A stretch of DNA of 64,000 nt from assembly GCF_014852585.1 (NCBI RefSeq), contig NZ_JACVBX010000001.1:310001-374000 (forward strand), read 5' to 3'. Positions 25,930 through 34,030 of the stretch are shown here, in pieces. Origin of the DNA: Pseudomonas sp. PDM18 (GTDB lineage Bacteria; Pseudomonadota; Gammaproteobacteria; Pseudomonadales; Pseudomonadaceae). A model generated the notes under the pieces. The model saw only the letters and a program-made list of their open reading frames with translations, was not told the DNA's origin and searched no databases. The position numbers and the translations under genes were made by a program. Numbering within the stretch: position 1 is the stretch's first letter; each line of letters starts with the position of its first letter.

Positions 25930-26523
25930 TCAGCGGCGTGGGCCGTGGTTGCGCAGGAAGGTCTCCTCGCCCATCGCGGCAATCTGCCCATCGATCAGTG
26001 CATCGAATGGGCGCAACAGGTCAGCATGGGACTGCGGCGCATCCAGCGCATCGAGCGCCTGCACCACCGCCTCGAGGGTCGACAGCGCGCCCTCGGCCGG
26101 CGCCTTGCGCAGGCGGTAGCGCGAAGTCAGCCCTTCCGGCAGGACGACCCGCGGCAGCAACGCGAGATTCGGGTTCAGGTGCAGCAGCTTGCGTGCCTTG
26201 CGCCAGGTGCCGTCGGGTACCACCAGCAGGCGTGGCTTATCCACAGGCCGGGCGGCCAGTTCGGCCAGCGCCACGGCGGATTCGCCGGGAAACAGCAGCC
26301 AGGCATCCCAGGCGGACAGCTCGAGGTCGCTGAAATCCTCGCCAACCATCAGCTCCGCGTTGGCCAGGCCGAGCGCCGCCAGGCGCGCGGTGTTCAGCGC
26401 ATGGCCGACCTCGCTCGGGTGCTGCAGCAGGAGCACACGGGTGCGGTTGTCCAGGCGCGGGATCAGCGCGCACAGGCAGTGGTCCAGCGGGCGCTCGCAG
26501 CGCGGACAGCGAGCGCGGCTCAC
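25930..26523 (-). CDS. tRNA-uridine aminocarboxypropyltransferase (DTW domain, TapT-like)
   Basis: 197-residue enzyme predicted to transfer the 3-amino-3-carboxypropyl group of S-adenosylmethionine to uridine 47 of tRNA (acp3U), as TapT/YfiP does. An N-terminal metal-binding cluster CPRC...HCLC (residues 6-18) is followed by VLLLQHPSEVGHALNTARLAALGL, and the DTW motif appears as PDGTWRKARKLLH. The C-terminal half carries RYRLRKAP and STLEAVVQAL, typical of the family. Its ATG overlaps the stop of the LysR regulator gene by four bases (ATGA), so it is probably cotranscribed with it. Confidence 0.85.
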   Translation of the reverse strand: MSRARCPRCERPLDHCLCALIPRLDNRTRVLLLQHPSEVGHALNTARLAALGLANAELMVGEDFSDLELSAWDAWLLFPGESAVALAELAARPVDKPRLLVVPDGTWRKARKLLHLNPNLALLPRVVLPEGLTSRYRLRKAPAEGALSTLEAVVQALDALDAPQSHADLLRPFDALIDGQIAAMGEETFLRNHGPRR

Positions 26524-27416
26524 GACTGGCTCGGCTGGGTGCGCAGCAGGTCGCGGAAGTTCTGGATCAGCGGCTCGCGGGAACGGCCGCGGCGCAGGAT
26601 CAGCGAGAACGGCGCCTGGTAGCCGAAGGTCGCCGGCAGCAGAGCGCGCAGGCGGCCCTGCTCCACCCAGGGATGCGCGTAGTGCTCGGGCAGGTAGCCG
26701 ATATAGCCGCCGGAGAGGATCAGGATCAGCTGCGCCTCCATACTCTCCACGGTGCCGGCGCTGTGCTTGAAGCCGTGCCGCGCCAGTTCCGCCTGGCTCC
26801 AGTAGCCACGGCCGACCATGCGCTGCTGGGTGATCAGTTCGGCAGGAATGCGCCGGCCGTCGAACAGCGGATGGCGGTCGCTGCAGTACAGCCAGTGCTG
26901 CTCTCTATAGAGAGGCTGGTAGACCAGGCCGTTCATCCGGCTGAAGAAGGAACCGATGGCCAGGTCCAGGCGATTATCCAGCACCGCCAGTTGCAGCTCG
27001 TAGGGGCTCTGCACCTGAAGATGCAGGTGCACCGCCGGGTGCAGGCCGCTGAAGGAGCCGATCACGTCGGCCAGCGGCAGCGCCGGGTCGCTCACGGTGG
27101 AGTCCAATACGCCCAGGTTCAAGGTGCCGCGCAGTTCGCCCTTCAAGGTCGCTGCGTAGCGCTCGAAGCCTTCCAGTTCGCCGAGGATGCGCAGGGTTTC
27201 CTGATGGAACAGCTCGCCCTTGCTGGTCAGCCCGAAGCCGCCCCGGCCGCGGTGGCAGAGTACGATGCCCAGCTGATTCTCCAACTGGCTCATGTAGGTA
27301 CTGATCGCCGAGGTCGACAGATTCAACTCCTGCTGGGCGGCGGCGAAACCCTGGCTGCGCACCACGCAGGCAAAAATCCGCAGCAGTTTGACGTCGGGCA
27401 GTGCGCTCGCGCTCAT
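26520..27416 (-). CDS. gbuR: LysR-type regulator, probable GbuR
   Basis: 298-residue LysR-family activator. The N-terminal helix-turn-helix spans about residues 8-66 (LLRIFACVVRSQGFAAAQQELNLSTSAISTYMSQLENQLGI). The rest is the periplasmic-binding-protein-like sensor (LNLGVLDSTVSDPALPLADVIGSF...). It is divergent from gbuA, as gbuR/gbuA (PA1422/PA1421) are in P. aeruginosa, where GbuR responds to 4-guanidinobutyrate. The symbol rests on that arrangement. Its stop overlaps the DTW-domain gene start. Confidence 0.8.
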   Translation of the reverse strand: MSASALPDVKLLRIFACVVRSQGFAAAQQELNLSTSAISTYMSQLENQLGIVLCHRGRGGFGLTSKGELFHQETLRILGELEGFERYAATLKGELRGTLNLGVLDSTVSDPALPLADVIGSFSGLHPAVHLHLQVQSPYELQLAVLDNRLDLAIGSFFSRMNGLVYQPLYREQHWLYCSDRHPLFDGRRIPAELITQQRMVGRGYWSQAELARHGFKHSAGTVESMEAQLILILSGGYIGYLPEHYAHPWVEQGRLRALLPATFGYQAPFSLILRRGRSREPLIQNFRDLLRTQPSQS

Positions 27417-27479
27417 GAAGTCTCCGCAAAACCGCGGCCGGGCCGCTCTAGTTCAGTAGTTTCTGCACCTGAAAACAGA

Positions 27480-27503
27480 GGATAGAAAGCCAGCTATCTA
27501 TCC
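27480..27503. promoter_or_regulatory. Candidate regulator site between gbuR and gbuA
   Basis: Interrupted dyad GGATAG-N12-CTATCC in the 287-base divergent gap, about 65 bases from the gbuR start and 200 from gbuA. Its size fits a LysR-type site, but no T-N11-A match is cleaner than several others in the gap. The gbuA-proximal part (27570-27660) is AT-richer and likely holds its promoter. Confidence 0.35.
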
Positions 27504-27703
27504 AGGAACCGCAGGCCACAAGCTCGGCGGGCCGTCCGCTGCGGCAAGGTGGCGCAGTCTAGCCGCCCCGATTAGTTTAGAAAACTCTGAAGTGATTATT
27601 TGTAGCCAGCGATTTTTTCTACTACCCCGGCTGATGAGAATCCGGTCTCAGTATTCAACAAGCCTGTTTCCACGAAGACAGCGATCAGCCTGAGGCCCTT
27701 CCC

Positions 27704-28663
27704 ATGGACAAGAAACTTCACCAGCCCCTGGGCGGCAATGAAATGCCGCGTTTCGGCGGCATCGCCACCATGATGCGCCTGCCGCATATCCAGTCCCCCG
27801 AAGAGCTCAACGAGCTGGACGCCGCCTTCGTCGGCGTGCCCCTGGACATCGGCACCTCCCTGCGCTCGGGCACCCGTTTCGGGCCGCGCGAAATCCGCGC
27901 CGAGTCGGTGATGATCCGTCCGTACAACATGGCCACCGGCGCTGCGCCGTTCGATTCGCTGAACATCGCCGACATCGGTGACGTGGCGATCAACACCTTC
28001 AACCTGATGGAAGCGGTGCGCATCATCGAGGAGGCTTACGACAAGATCCTCGACCACGGCATCCTCCCGCTGACCCTGGGCGGCGACCACACCATCACCC
28101 TGCCGATCCTGCGTGCCATCCACAAGAAGCACGGCAAGGTCGGCCTGGTGCACATCGACGCCCACGCCGATGTGAACGACCACATGTTCGGCGAGAAGAT
28201 CGCCCACGGCACCACCTTCCGCCGCGCGGTGGAAGAAGGCCTGCTGGACTGCGACCGCGTGGTGCAGATCGGGCTGCGTGCGCAGGGCTACACCGCCGAA
28301 GACTTCAACTGGAGCCGCAAGCAGGGCTTCCGCGTGGTGCAGGCCGAAGAGTGCTGGCACAAGTCGCTGGAACCGCTGATGGCCGAAGTCCGCGAGAAAG
28401 TCGGCGGCGGCCCGGTGTACCTGTCCTTCGACATCGACGGCATCGACCCGGCCTGGGCGCCCGGTACCGGTACCCCGGAAATCGGCGGCCTGACCACCAT
28501 CCAGGCGATCGAGATCGTCCGTGGCTGCCAAGGCCTGGACATCATTGGCTGCGACCTGGTCGAGGTCTCCCCGCCCTACGACACCACCGGCAACACCTCG
28601 TTGCTCGGCGCCAACCTGCTGTACGAAATGCTCTGCATCCTCCCGGGCGTAGAGCGCCGCTGA
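27704..28663 (+). CDS. gbuA: Guanidinobutyrase GbuA
   Basis: Ureohydrolase, 319 residues, that hydrolyses 4-guanidinobutyrate to GABA and urea with a binuclear manganese site. Metal ligands are visible in the three arginase-family motifs: LTLGGDHTITLP, VHIDAHADVNDHMFGEKIAHGT, and YLSFDIDGIDPAWAPGTGTPE. Length and the N-terminal QPLGGNEMPRFGGIATMMRLP match GbuA of P. aeruginosa (PA1421) and distinguish it from agmatinase SpeB. It starts the rightward run gbuA, SnoaL-like, NCS1 transporter, symporter, decarboxylase. Confidence 0.9.
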   Translation: MDKKLHQPLGGNEMPRFGGIATMMRLPHIQSPEELNELDAAFVGVPLDIGTSLRSGTRFGPREIRAESVMIRPYNMATGAAPFDSLNIADIGDVAINTFNLMEAVRIIEEAYDKILDHGILPLTLGGDHTITLPILRAIHKKHGKVGLVHIDAHADVNDHMFGEKIAHGTTFRRAVEEGLLDCDRVVQIGLRAQGYTAEDFNWSRKQGFRVVQAEECWHKSLEPLMAEVREKVGGGPVYLSFDIDGIDPAWAPGTGTPEIGGLTTIQAIEIVRGCQGLDIIGCDLVEVSPPYDTTGNTSLLGANLLYEMLCILPGVERR

Positions 28664-28679
28664 GCGCACGAGCACTTAC

Positions 28680-29090
28680 ATGAATAACGACGCCTGCGTA
28701 GCACAGGTGCTGGAGGCTGCCCGCGATCTCGTGGCAGCCTTCGCGCGCACCGACACCGAAGCCTACTTCGCCGCCTTCAGCGAAGACGCCAGCTTCATCT
28801 TCCACACCTGGCCGCAGCCGCTGCTGTCGCGCGCGGCTTACCGCGAGGTGTGGGAAGGCTGGTTGCGTGACGATGGCTTCGAGGTCCTTGACTGCCTTTC
28901 GAGCAACACCTTTGTGAGCCTGCAGGGCGAAGACGTGGCCGTGTTCTGCCACGACGTCGCCACGCGGCTGCGCATCCAGGGAGAGGAAAGCCTGAACCAC
29001 GAACGGGAGACCATCGTCTTCCGCCGTGATCCGAAACTGGGCCGCTGGCTGGCCACACACGAGCACCTGTCACCGTCTCCGACGCCATAA
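28680..29090 (+). CDS. SnoaL/NTF2-like small protein of the gbu cluster
   Basis: 136-residue protein with the NTF2-like cone fold pattern: VLEAARDLVAAFARTDTEAYFAAFSEDASFIFHTWPQPLLSRAAYREVWEGWLR, then VFCHDVATRLRIQGEESLNHERETIVFRRD. No obvious catalytic set can be named. It starts 16 bases after gbuA and precedes a transporter gene by 25 bases, so it is part of the operon. PA1420 occupies the same place in P. aeruginosa. It may modify or bind a guanidino substrate, but this is inference. Confidence 0.72.
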   Translation: MNNDACVAQVLEAARDLVAAFARTDTEAYFAAFSEDASFIFHTWPQPLLSRAAYREVWEGWLRDDGFEVLDCLSSNTFVSLQGEDVAVFCHDVATRLRIQGEESLNHERETIVFRRDPKLGRWLATHEHLSPSPTP

Positions 29091-29115
29091 AGACAGGGCT
29101 CCCCGGGAGGAAGTC

Positions 29116-30630
29116 ATGGATAACAACAACAAAGCACACGCAATCACAACGATCGAGACATTCGGGGTCGAACAGATCCCGGACAACGAACGCAACGCCA
29201 CGCCCACCGACCTGTTCCGCATGATCTTCGGTGGCGCCAACACCTTCGCCACCGCCGTGCTGGGCAGCTTCCCGGTGCTGTTCGGGCTGTCGTTCCAGGC
29301 TGGCGTCTGGGCCATCGTGCTCGGCGTGCTGGTCGGTTCGATCATCCTCGCGCCCATGGGCCTGTTCGGCCCGCTAAACGGCACCAACAACGCGGTCTCC
29401 TCCGGCGCCCACTTCGGCGTACACGGGCGGATCGTCGGTTCGTTCCTGTCGCTGCTCACTGCCGTCGCCTTCTTCTCCCTCTCCGTGTGGAGCTCGGGCG
29501 ATGCGCTGATCGGCGGCGCCAAGCGCCTGTTCGACCTGCCGGAAACCGACCTGACCCTGGGTCTGGCCTATGGCCTGTTCGCCGTGCTGGTGCTGATCGT
29601 CTGCATCTACGGCTTCCGCTTCATGCTGATGGTCAACAAGATCGCCGTGTGGGCCGCCAGCCTGCTGTTCCTGCTCGGCCTGTTCGCCTTCGCCGGTCCC
29701 TTCGACGCTGGCTACGCCGGCACCGTGCAGATGGGCAGCGAAGGTTTCTGGGCCGCCTTCATCGGCGCCGCCCTGCTGGCCATGAGCAACCCGGTATCCT
29801 TCGGCGCCTTCCTCGGCGACTGGGCGCGCTACATCCCGCGCCAGACCTCGCAGAAGCGCATCATGCTGGCGGTGATCCTCGCCCAGCTGGCGACCCTGAT
29901 CCCGTTCCTGTTCGGCCTGGCCACCGCCACCATCGTTGCGGTCAACGCCCCGGACTACATCGCGCAGAACAACTACGTCGGCGGCCTGCTGGCCGTGTCG
30001 CCGAGCTGGTTCTTCCTGCCCGTGTGCCTGATCGCGGTGATCGGCGGCATGTCTACCGGCACCACCTCGCTGTACGGCACCGGCCTGGACATGTCCAGCG
30101 TGTTCCCGCGCCTGCTCAACCGCGTGCAGGCCACCCTGCTGATCGGCCTGCTGTCCATCGCCTTCATCTTCATCGGTCGCTTCGCCGCGAACCTGGTGCA
30201 GAGCGTGTCCACCTTCGCCGTGCTGATCATCACCTGCACCAGCCCGTGGATGGTGATCATGATCCTCGGCCTGATCATCCGCCGCGGCTTCTACCACGCC
30301 GATGACCTGCAGGTGTTCACCCGTGGCCAGGAAGGCGGCGCCTACTGGTTCCACAACGGCTGGAACTGGCGCGGCATGGGTGCGTGGATCCCGAGCGCGG
30401 CCATGGGCCTGTGCTTCGTCAACCTGCCGGGCCAGTTCGTCGGCCCGCTGGGCAATCTGGCCGGCGGTATCGACATCAGCCTGCCGGTGACCCTCGGCAT
30501 GGCCGCCCTGCTCTACATCGCCCTGCTGCGCAGCTTCCCCGAACCCGCTGGCGTCTACGGTCCCAAGGGCCCGCGCTGGGTTGCCAGCCATGACCGTCCG
30601 GTACGCAGCATCAGCGAGCCGACGGCCTGA
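29116..30630 (+). CDS. NCS1-family (purine/cytosine permease-like) transporter
   Basis: Inner-membrane transporter, 504 residues, with about 12 hydrophobic segments. After a hydrophilic tail ending ERNATPTDLFRMIFGGANTFATAVLGSFPVLFG come features of the NCS1 family such as APMGLFGPLNGTNNAVSSGAHFGVHGR and AALLAMSNPVSFGAFLGDWARYIPR. The ATG at 29116 follows GGGAGG; the frame is open to 29026. Placed within the gbu run (PA1419 position), it probably imports 4-guanidinobutyrate or a related compound. Confidence 0.87.
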   Translation: MDNNNKAHAITTIETFGVEQIPDNERNATPTDLFRMIFGGANTFATAVLGSFPVLFGLSFQAGVWAIVLGVLVGSIILAPMGLFGPLNGTNNAVSSGAHFGVHGRIVGSFLSLLTAVAFFSLSVWSSGDALIGGAKRLFDLPETDLTLGLAYGLFAVLVLIVCIYGFRFMLMVNKIAVWAASLLFLLGLFAFAGPFDAGYAGTVQMGSEGFWAAFIGAALLAMSNPVSFGAFLGDWARYIPRQTSQKRIMLAVILAQLATLIPFLFGLATATIVAVNAPDYIAQNNYVGGLLAVSPSWFFLPVCLIAVIGGMSTGTTSLYGTGLDMSSVFPRLLNRVQATLLIGLLSIAFIFIGRFAANLVQSVSTFAVLIITCTSPWMVIMILGLIIRRGFYHADDLQVFTRGQEGGAYWFHNGWNWRGMGAWIPSAAMGLCFVNLPGQFVGPLGNLAGGIDISLPVTLGMAALLYIALLRSFPEPAGVYGPKGPRWVASHDRPVRSISEPTA

Positions 30631-30672
30631 TCCAGGCTTCGCTGCCTGGCGAAGCGTTTGACCCCAAAGCCC

Positions 30673-30702
30673 CCATCGGACCGGTTGCCACCGGTCCGAT
30701 GG
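30673..30702 (+). other. 13-bp perfect hairpin between the two transporter genes
   Basis: Arms CCATCGGACCGGT / ACCGGTCCGATGG around TGCC, in the 130-base gap. A smaller hairpin GCTTCGC / GCGAAGC precedes it at 30636-30655. No T run follows, so it may be an mRNA-stabilising or attenuating structure rather than a full terminator. Confidence 0.55.
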
Positions 30703-30760
30703 CCTACCGCACGCCACGAGCGCGCGGCAACAATGACAATGCAAGTGTGAGGAACCAACC

Positions 30761-32140
30761 ATGGCGTTAGATCTGATCGTCGTACTGATATATGCCGCCG
30801 GCATGTTATGGCTGGGCTGGTACGGCATGCGCCGCGCCAAGACCCACGAGGACTACCTCGTCGCCGGCCGCAATCTCGGCCCGTCGTTCTACATGGGCAC
30901 CATGGCGGCTACCGTCCTGGGCGGCGCCTCCACCGTGGGTACCGTGCGCCTGGGCTACGTCCATGGCATCTCTGGTTTCTGGCTGTGCGCGGCACTAGGC
31001 GCCGGCATCATCGCGCTGAACCTGTTCCTCGCCAAACCGCTGCTCAAGCTGCGCATCTTCACCGTCACCCAGGTCCTGGAGCGCCGCTACAACCCAATGG
31101 CCCGCCAGGCTTCGGCGGTGATCATGTTCGCCTACGCCCTGATGATCGGCGTGGTCTCCACCCTGGCCATCGGCACCGTGATGCAGGTCCTGTTCGGCCT
31201 GCCGTTCTGGGTATCCGTGCTGCTGGGCGGCGGTGTCGTGGTGATCTACTCCACCATTGGCGGTATGTGGTCCCTGACCCTGACTGACATCGTGCAGTTC
31301 ATCATCAAGACCGTCGGCCTGATGTTCATCCTGCTGCCGATCTGCCTGTACCGCGTGGGCGGCTGGGACGAACTGGTAGCGAAGCTGCCGGCGACCGCCT
31401 TCAGCTTCCACACCATCGGCTACGACACCATCATCACCTACTTCCTGATCTACTTCTTCGGCATCCTGATCGGCCAGGACATCTGGCAGCGTGTGTTTAC
31501 CGCCCGCGACGAGAAGGTCACCAAGTACGCCGGCACCGCCGCGGGTGTGTACTGCGTGATCTACGGCCTGGTCGGCGCGCTGATCGGCATGTGCGCCAAG
31601 GTCCTGCTGCCTGACCTGGACAACGTCAACAACGCCTTCGCCGCCATCGTCAGCGCCGCCCTGCCGGACGGTATCCGTGGCCTGGTGATCGCTGCGGCCC
31701 TGGCCGCGATGATGTCCACCGCCAGCGCCGGCCTGCTCGCCGCCTCCACCACCATCACCGAAGACCTGCTGCCGATCTTCACCGGCCAGCGCTCCACCCG
31801 CCTGAGCCTGAACCGCCTCTGCACCCTGATCACCGGTGTCGTGGTCCTGGCCATCGCCCTGGTGGTGAACGACGTGCTCAGCGCCCTGACCCTGGCGTAC
31901 AACCTGCTGGTGGGCGGCATGCTGATCCCGCTGATCGGCGCCATCTACTGGAAGCGCGCCACCACCGCCGGCGCCATCACCAGCATGGCTCTGGGCTTCA
32001 TCACCGCACTGGTATTCATGCTCAAGGATGGCTTCGACGCCAACACCCCGATCTACTACAGCCTGGCCATCGGCCTGGTCAGCTTCATCGTCGTCAGCCT
32101 GCTGTCGCCGCGCCCGGCGCCGGTAGCCAACGCGGCCTGA
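30761..32140 (+). CDS. Sodium:solute symporter of the gbu cluster
   Basis: SSS-family symporter, 459 residues with about 13 membrane segments. The N-terminal YGMRRAKTHEDYLVAGRNLGPSFYMGTMAATVLGGASTVG is the family hallmark, covering the first sodium-site helix. VIAAALAAMMSTASAGLLAASTTITEDLLP near residue 310 is the conserved helix with sodium-binding serines. It lies in the PA1418 position of the P. aeruginosa gbu region. Having both an NCS1 and an SSS transporter in one cluster suggests two related substrates. Confidence 0.87.
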   Translation: MALDLIVVLIYAAGMLWLGWYGMRRAKTHEDYLVAGRNLGPSFYMGTMAATVLGGASTVGTVRLGYVHGISGFWLCAALGAGIIALNLFLAKPLLKLRIFTVTQVLERRYNPMARQASAVIMFAYALMIGVVSTLAIGTVMQVLFGLPFWVSVLLGGGVVVIYSTIGGMWSLTLTDIVQFIIKTVGLMFILLPICLYRVGGWDELVAKLPATAFSFHTIGYDTIITYFLIYFFGILIGQDIWQRVFTARDEKVTKYAGTAAGVYCVIYGLVGALIGMCAKVLLPDLDNVNNAFAAIVSAALPDGIRGLVIAAALAAMMSTASAGLLAASTTITEDLLPIFTGQRSTRLSLNRLCTLITGVVVLAIALVVNDVLSALTLAYNLLVGGMLIPLIGAIYWKRATTAGAITSMALGFITALVFMLKDGFDANTPIYYSLAIGLVSFIVVSLLSPRPAPVANAA

Positions 32141-32161
32141 TAAGAACGTGCGCTAGGCAAG

Positions 32162-32194
32162 AGGGCGCGGCGAGATGATCTCCGCGCCCTTTTG
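32162..32194 (+). terminator. Terminator after the symporter gene
   Basis: AGGGCGCGG ... CCGCGCCCT stem, extended by GAGAT/ATCTC with one bulge, followed by TTTT. It separates the symporter from the decarboxylase, which starts 37 bases later. Confidence 0.8.
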
Positions 32195-32230
32195 CATCAT
32201 GACCTCACCCACGAATAGTAAGGAACTGCC

Positions 32231-33832
32231 ATGACCACCTGCGGCGAATTCCTCGTCAAGCAACTCGAAGCCTGGGGCGTCGATACCGTCTTCGGCATCC
32301 CCGGCGTACACACCGTCGAGCTGTACCGCGGCCTGCCCCACAGCGGCATCCGCCACATCACCCCGCGCCACGAACAGGGCGCCGGCTTCATGGCCGACGG
32401 CTACGCGCGCGTCACCGGCAAGCCGGGCACCTGCTTCATCATCACCGGCCCGGGCATGACCAACATCCTCACCGCCATGGGCCAGGCCTACGCCGACTCC
32501 ATTCCCATGCTGGTGATCTCGAGCGTCAACGAGCGCTCGCGCCTCGCCCACGGCAACGGCTACCTGCACGAGCTGCCGAACCAGCGCGCCATGGTTGCCG
32601 GCGTCAGCGCCTTCAGTCATACCCTGATGAGCGTCGACGAACTGCCGGCCGTGCTGGCCCGCGCCTTCGCCGTGTTCGACAGCGAGCGCCCGCGCCCGGT
32701 GCACATCGAGCTGCCGCTGGACATCATCACCGCCCCGGCCGACCACATGCAGGTGCTGCCGCGCGTCCAACTGGCCCGCCCGGCCCCGGCCCGCTCGCCG
32801 CTGCATGAAGCCGCCGCCAAGCTGGCCAAGGCGCAGAAACCGCTGCTGCTGCTCGGTGGCGGCTGCGTCGCCGCCCAGGCAGAAGCCCGCGCCCTGGCCA
32901 TCGCGCTGGACGCACCGACCGCACAGACCATCAACGCCAAGGGCCTGCTGCAGCCGGACCACCCGCTGCTGATCGGCAGCAACCAGTCGCTGATCCCGGT
33001 CCGTGAACTCGCGCTGGAAGCCGACGTGGTGCTGGCCATCGGCACCGAGCTGGGTGAGACCGACTATGACGTGGTGTTCGACGGCAACTTCAAGATCGGC
33101 GGCGAGCTGATCCGCATCGATATCGATCCGCAGCAGCTGATGCGCAACTTCGCGCCGACCATCGCCATCCAGGCCGACGCCCGCACCGCCATGCGCGCCC
33201 TGCTGGAACTGCTGCCGGCCCGCGAGGCCGACGCTACCAGCCCTGGCTCCCAGCGCGCGGCCAAGGTGCGTGCGCAACTGGCCGAGGACTTCAGCGGCTG
33301 GGCACACTACCGCACCCTGTTCGACAAGATCCTCGAAGTGCTGCCCGACGCCCGCTTCGTCGGCGACTCGACCCAGACCGTCTACAGCGGCAACCACCTG
33401 GTGGAGCTGGACGGCGGTCGTCGCTGGTTCAACGCCTCCACTGGCTACGGCACCCTGGGCTACGGCCTGCCGGCCGCCATTGGCGCCAAGCTCGGTGAGC
33501 CGGGCCGCCCGGTGATCAGCCTGATGGGCGACGGTGGCCTGCAGTTCACCATGACCGAACTGGCCAGCGCCGTGGAAGCCAAGGTGGGCATCGTCGTGCT
33601 GCTGTGGAACAACCACGGCTACGGCGAGATCAAGCGCTACATGGAACGCCGCGACATCACCCCGCTGGGCGTGGACATCTACACCCCGGACTTCCTCGCC
33701 ATCGCCAGGGGCTTCGGCTGTGCCGCCGAGCGCGCCCGCGACCACGACCACCTGCAGGAGCTGCTGCGCACCGCGCCGAGCGATCGCCCGCTGATCGTGG
33801 AAGTGATGGAAGCGGCGCCGTTCGCGCCGTAA
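32231..33832 (+). CDS. ThDP-dependent decarboxylase, probable 5-guanidino-2-oxopentanoate decarboxylase
   Basis: 533-residue thiamine-diphosphate enzyme of the acetolactate synthase/benzoylformate decarboxylase family. The N-terminal Pyr domain begins TTCGEFLVKQLEAWGVDTVFGIPGVHTVELYRGL and contains the conserved glutamate in RHEQGAGFMADGYAR. The central Rossmann domain starts near residue 190. The PP domain carries the ThDP/Mg motif GDGGLQFTMTELASAVEAKVGIVVLLWNNHGYGEI. Homologues include AruI, which decarboxylates 2-ketoarginine to 4-guanidinobutyraldehyde. Next to gbuA, whose substrate is two steps later, this assignment is sensible but inferred. PA1417 is the positional counterpart. Confidence 0.82.
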   Translation: MTTCGEFLVKQLEAWGVDTVFGIPGVHTVELYRGLPHSGIRHITPRHEQGAGFMADGYARVTGKPGTCFIITGPGMTNILTAMGQAYADSIPMLVISSVNERSRLAHGNGYLHELPNQRAMVAGVSAFSHTLMSVDELPAVLARAFAVFDSERPRPVHIELPLDIITAPADHMQVLPRVQLARPAPARSPLHEAAAKLAKAQKPLLLLGGGCVAAQAEARALAIALDAPTAQTINAKGLLQPDHPLLIGSNQSLIPVRELALEADVVLAIGTELGETDYDVVFDGNFKIGGELIRIDIDPQQLMRNFAPTIAIQADARTAMRALLELLPAREADATSPGSQRAAKVRAQLAEDFSGWAHYRTLFDKILEVLPDARFVGDSTQTVYSGNHLVELDGGRRWFNASTGYGTLGYGLPAAIGAKLGEPGRPVISLMGDGGLQFTMTELASAVEAKVGIVVLLWNNHGYGEIKRYMERRDITPLGVDIYTPDFLAIARGFGCAAERARDHDHLQELLRTAPSDRPLIVEVMEAAPFAP

Positions 33833-33852
33833 TCAGCGCACCGGGAAGTCCT

Positions 33853-33917
33853 GCAGGAGCGAGCTTGCTCGCGAACCGCCCAACCCGGGAAGTGTTCGCG
33901 AGCAAGCTCGCTCCTAC
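33853..33917. repeat. REP doublet, copy 3
   Basis: GCAGGAGCGAGCTTGCTCGC and inverted partner TTCGCGAGCAAGCTCGCTCC, with the shortest spacer of the set, 20 bases after the decarboxylase stop. Confidence 0.88.
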
Positions 33918-33973
33918 GAAGAGCTCCAGCACGCCGGGCTTGGCCCTGGCGCCAACGAATGGCACGGTGTACC

Positions 33974-34001
33974 GGCGTACAACTGCAAACGGTTTTACGC
34001 C
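33974..34001. repeat. Degenerate GGCGTA-type palindrome
   Basis: GGCGTACAAC ... GGTTTTACGCC, related to the better preserved pair at 23338-23457. It lies 30 bases upstream of the metallo-beta-lactamase-fold gene. Confidence 0.5.
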
Positions 34002-34030
34002 CTACGCTCAGCACGACAAGGCGCGAATCC

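Noticed and set aside
26901-26914. Perfect palindrome CTCTCTATAGAGAG
   Set aside because: It lies inside the LysR regulator coding sequence, far from any promoter, so chance is more likely than a regulator site.
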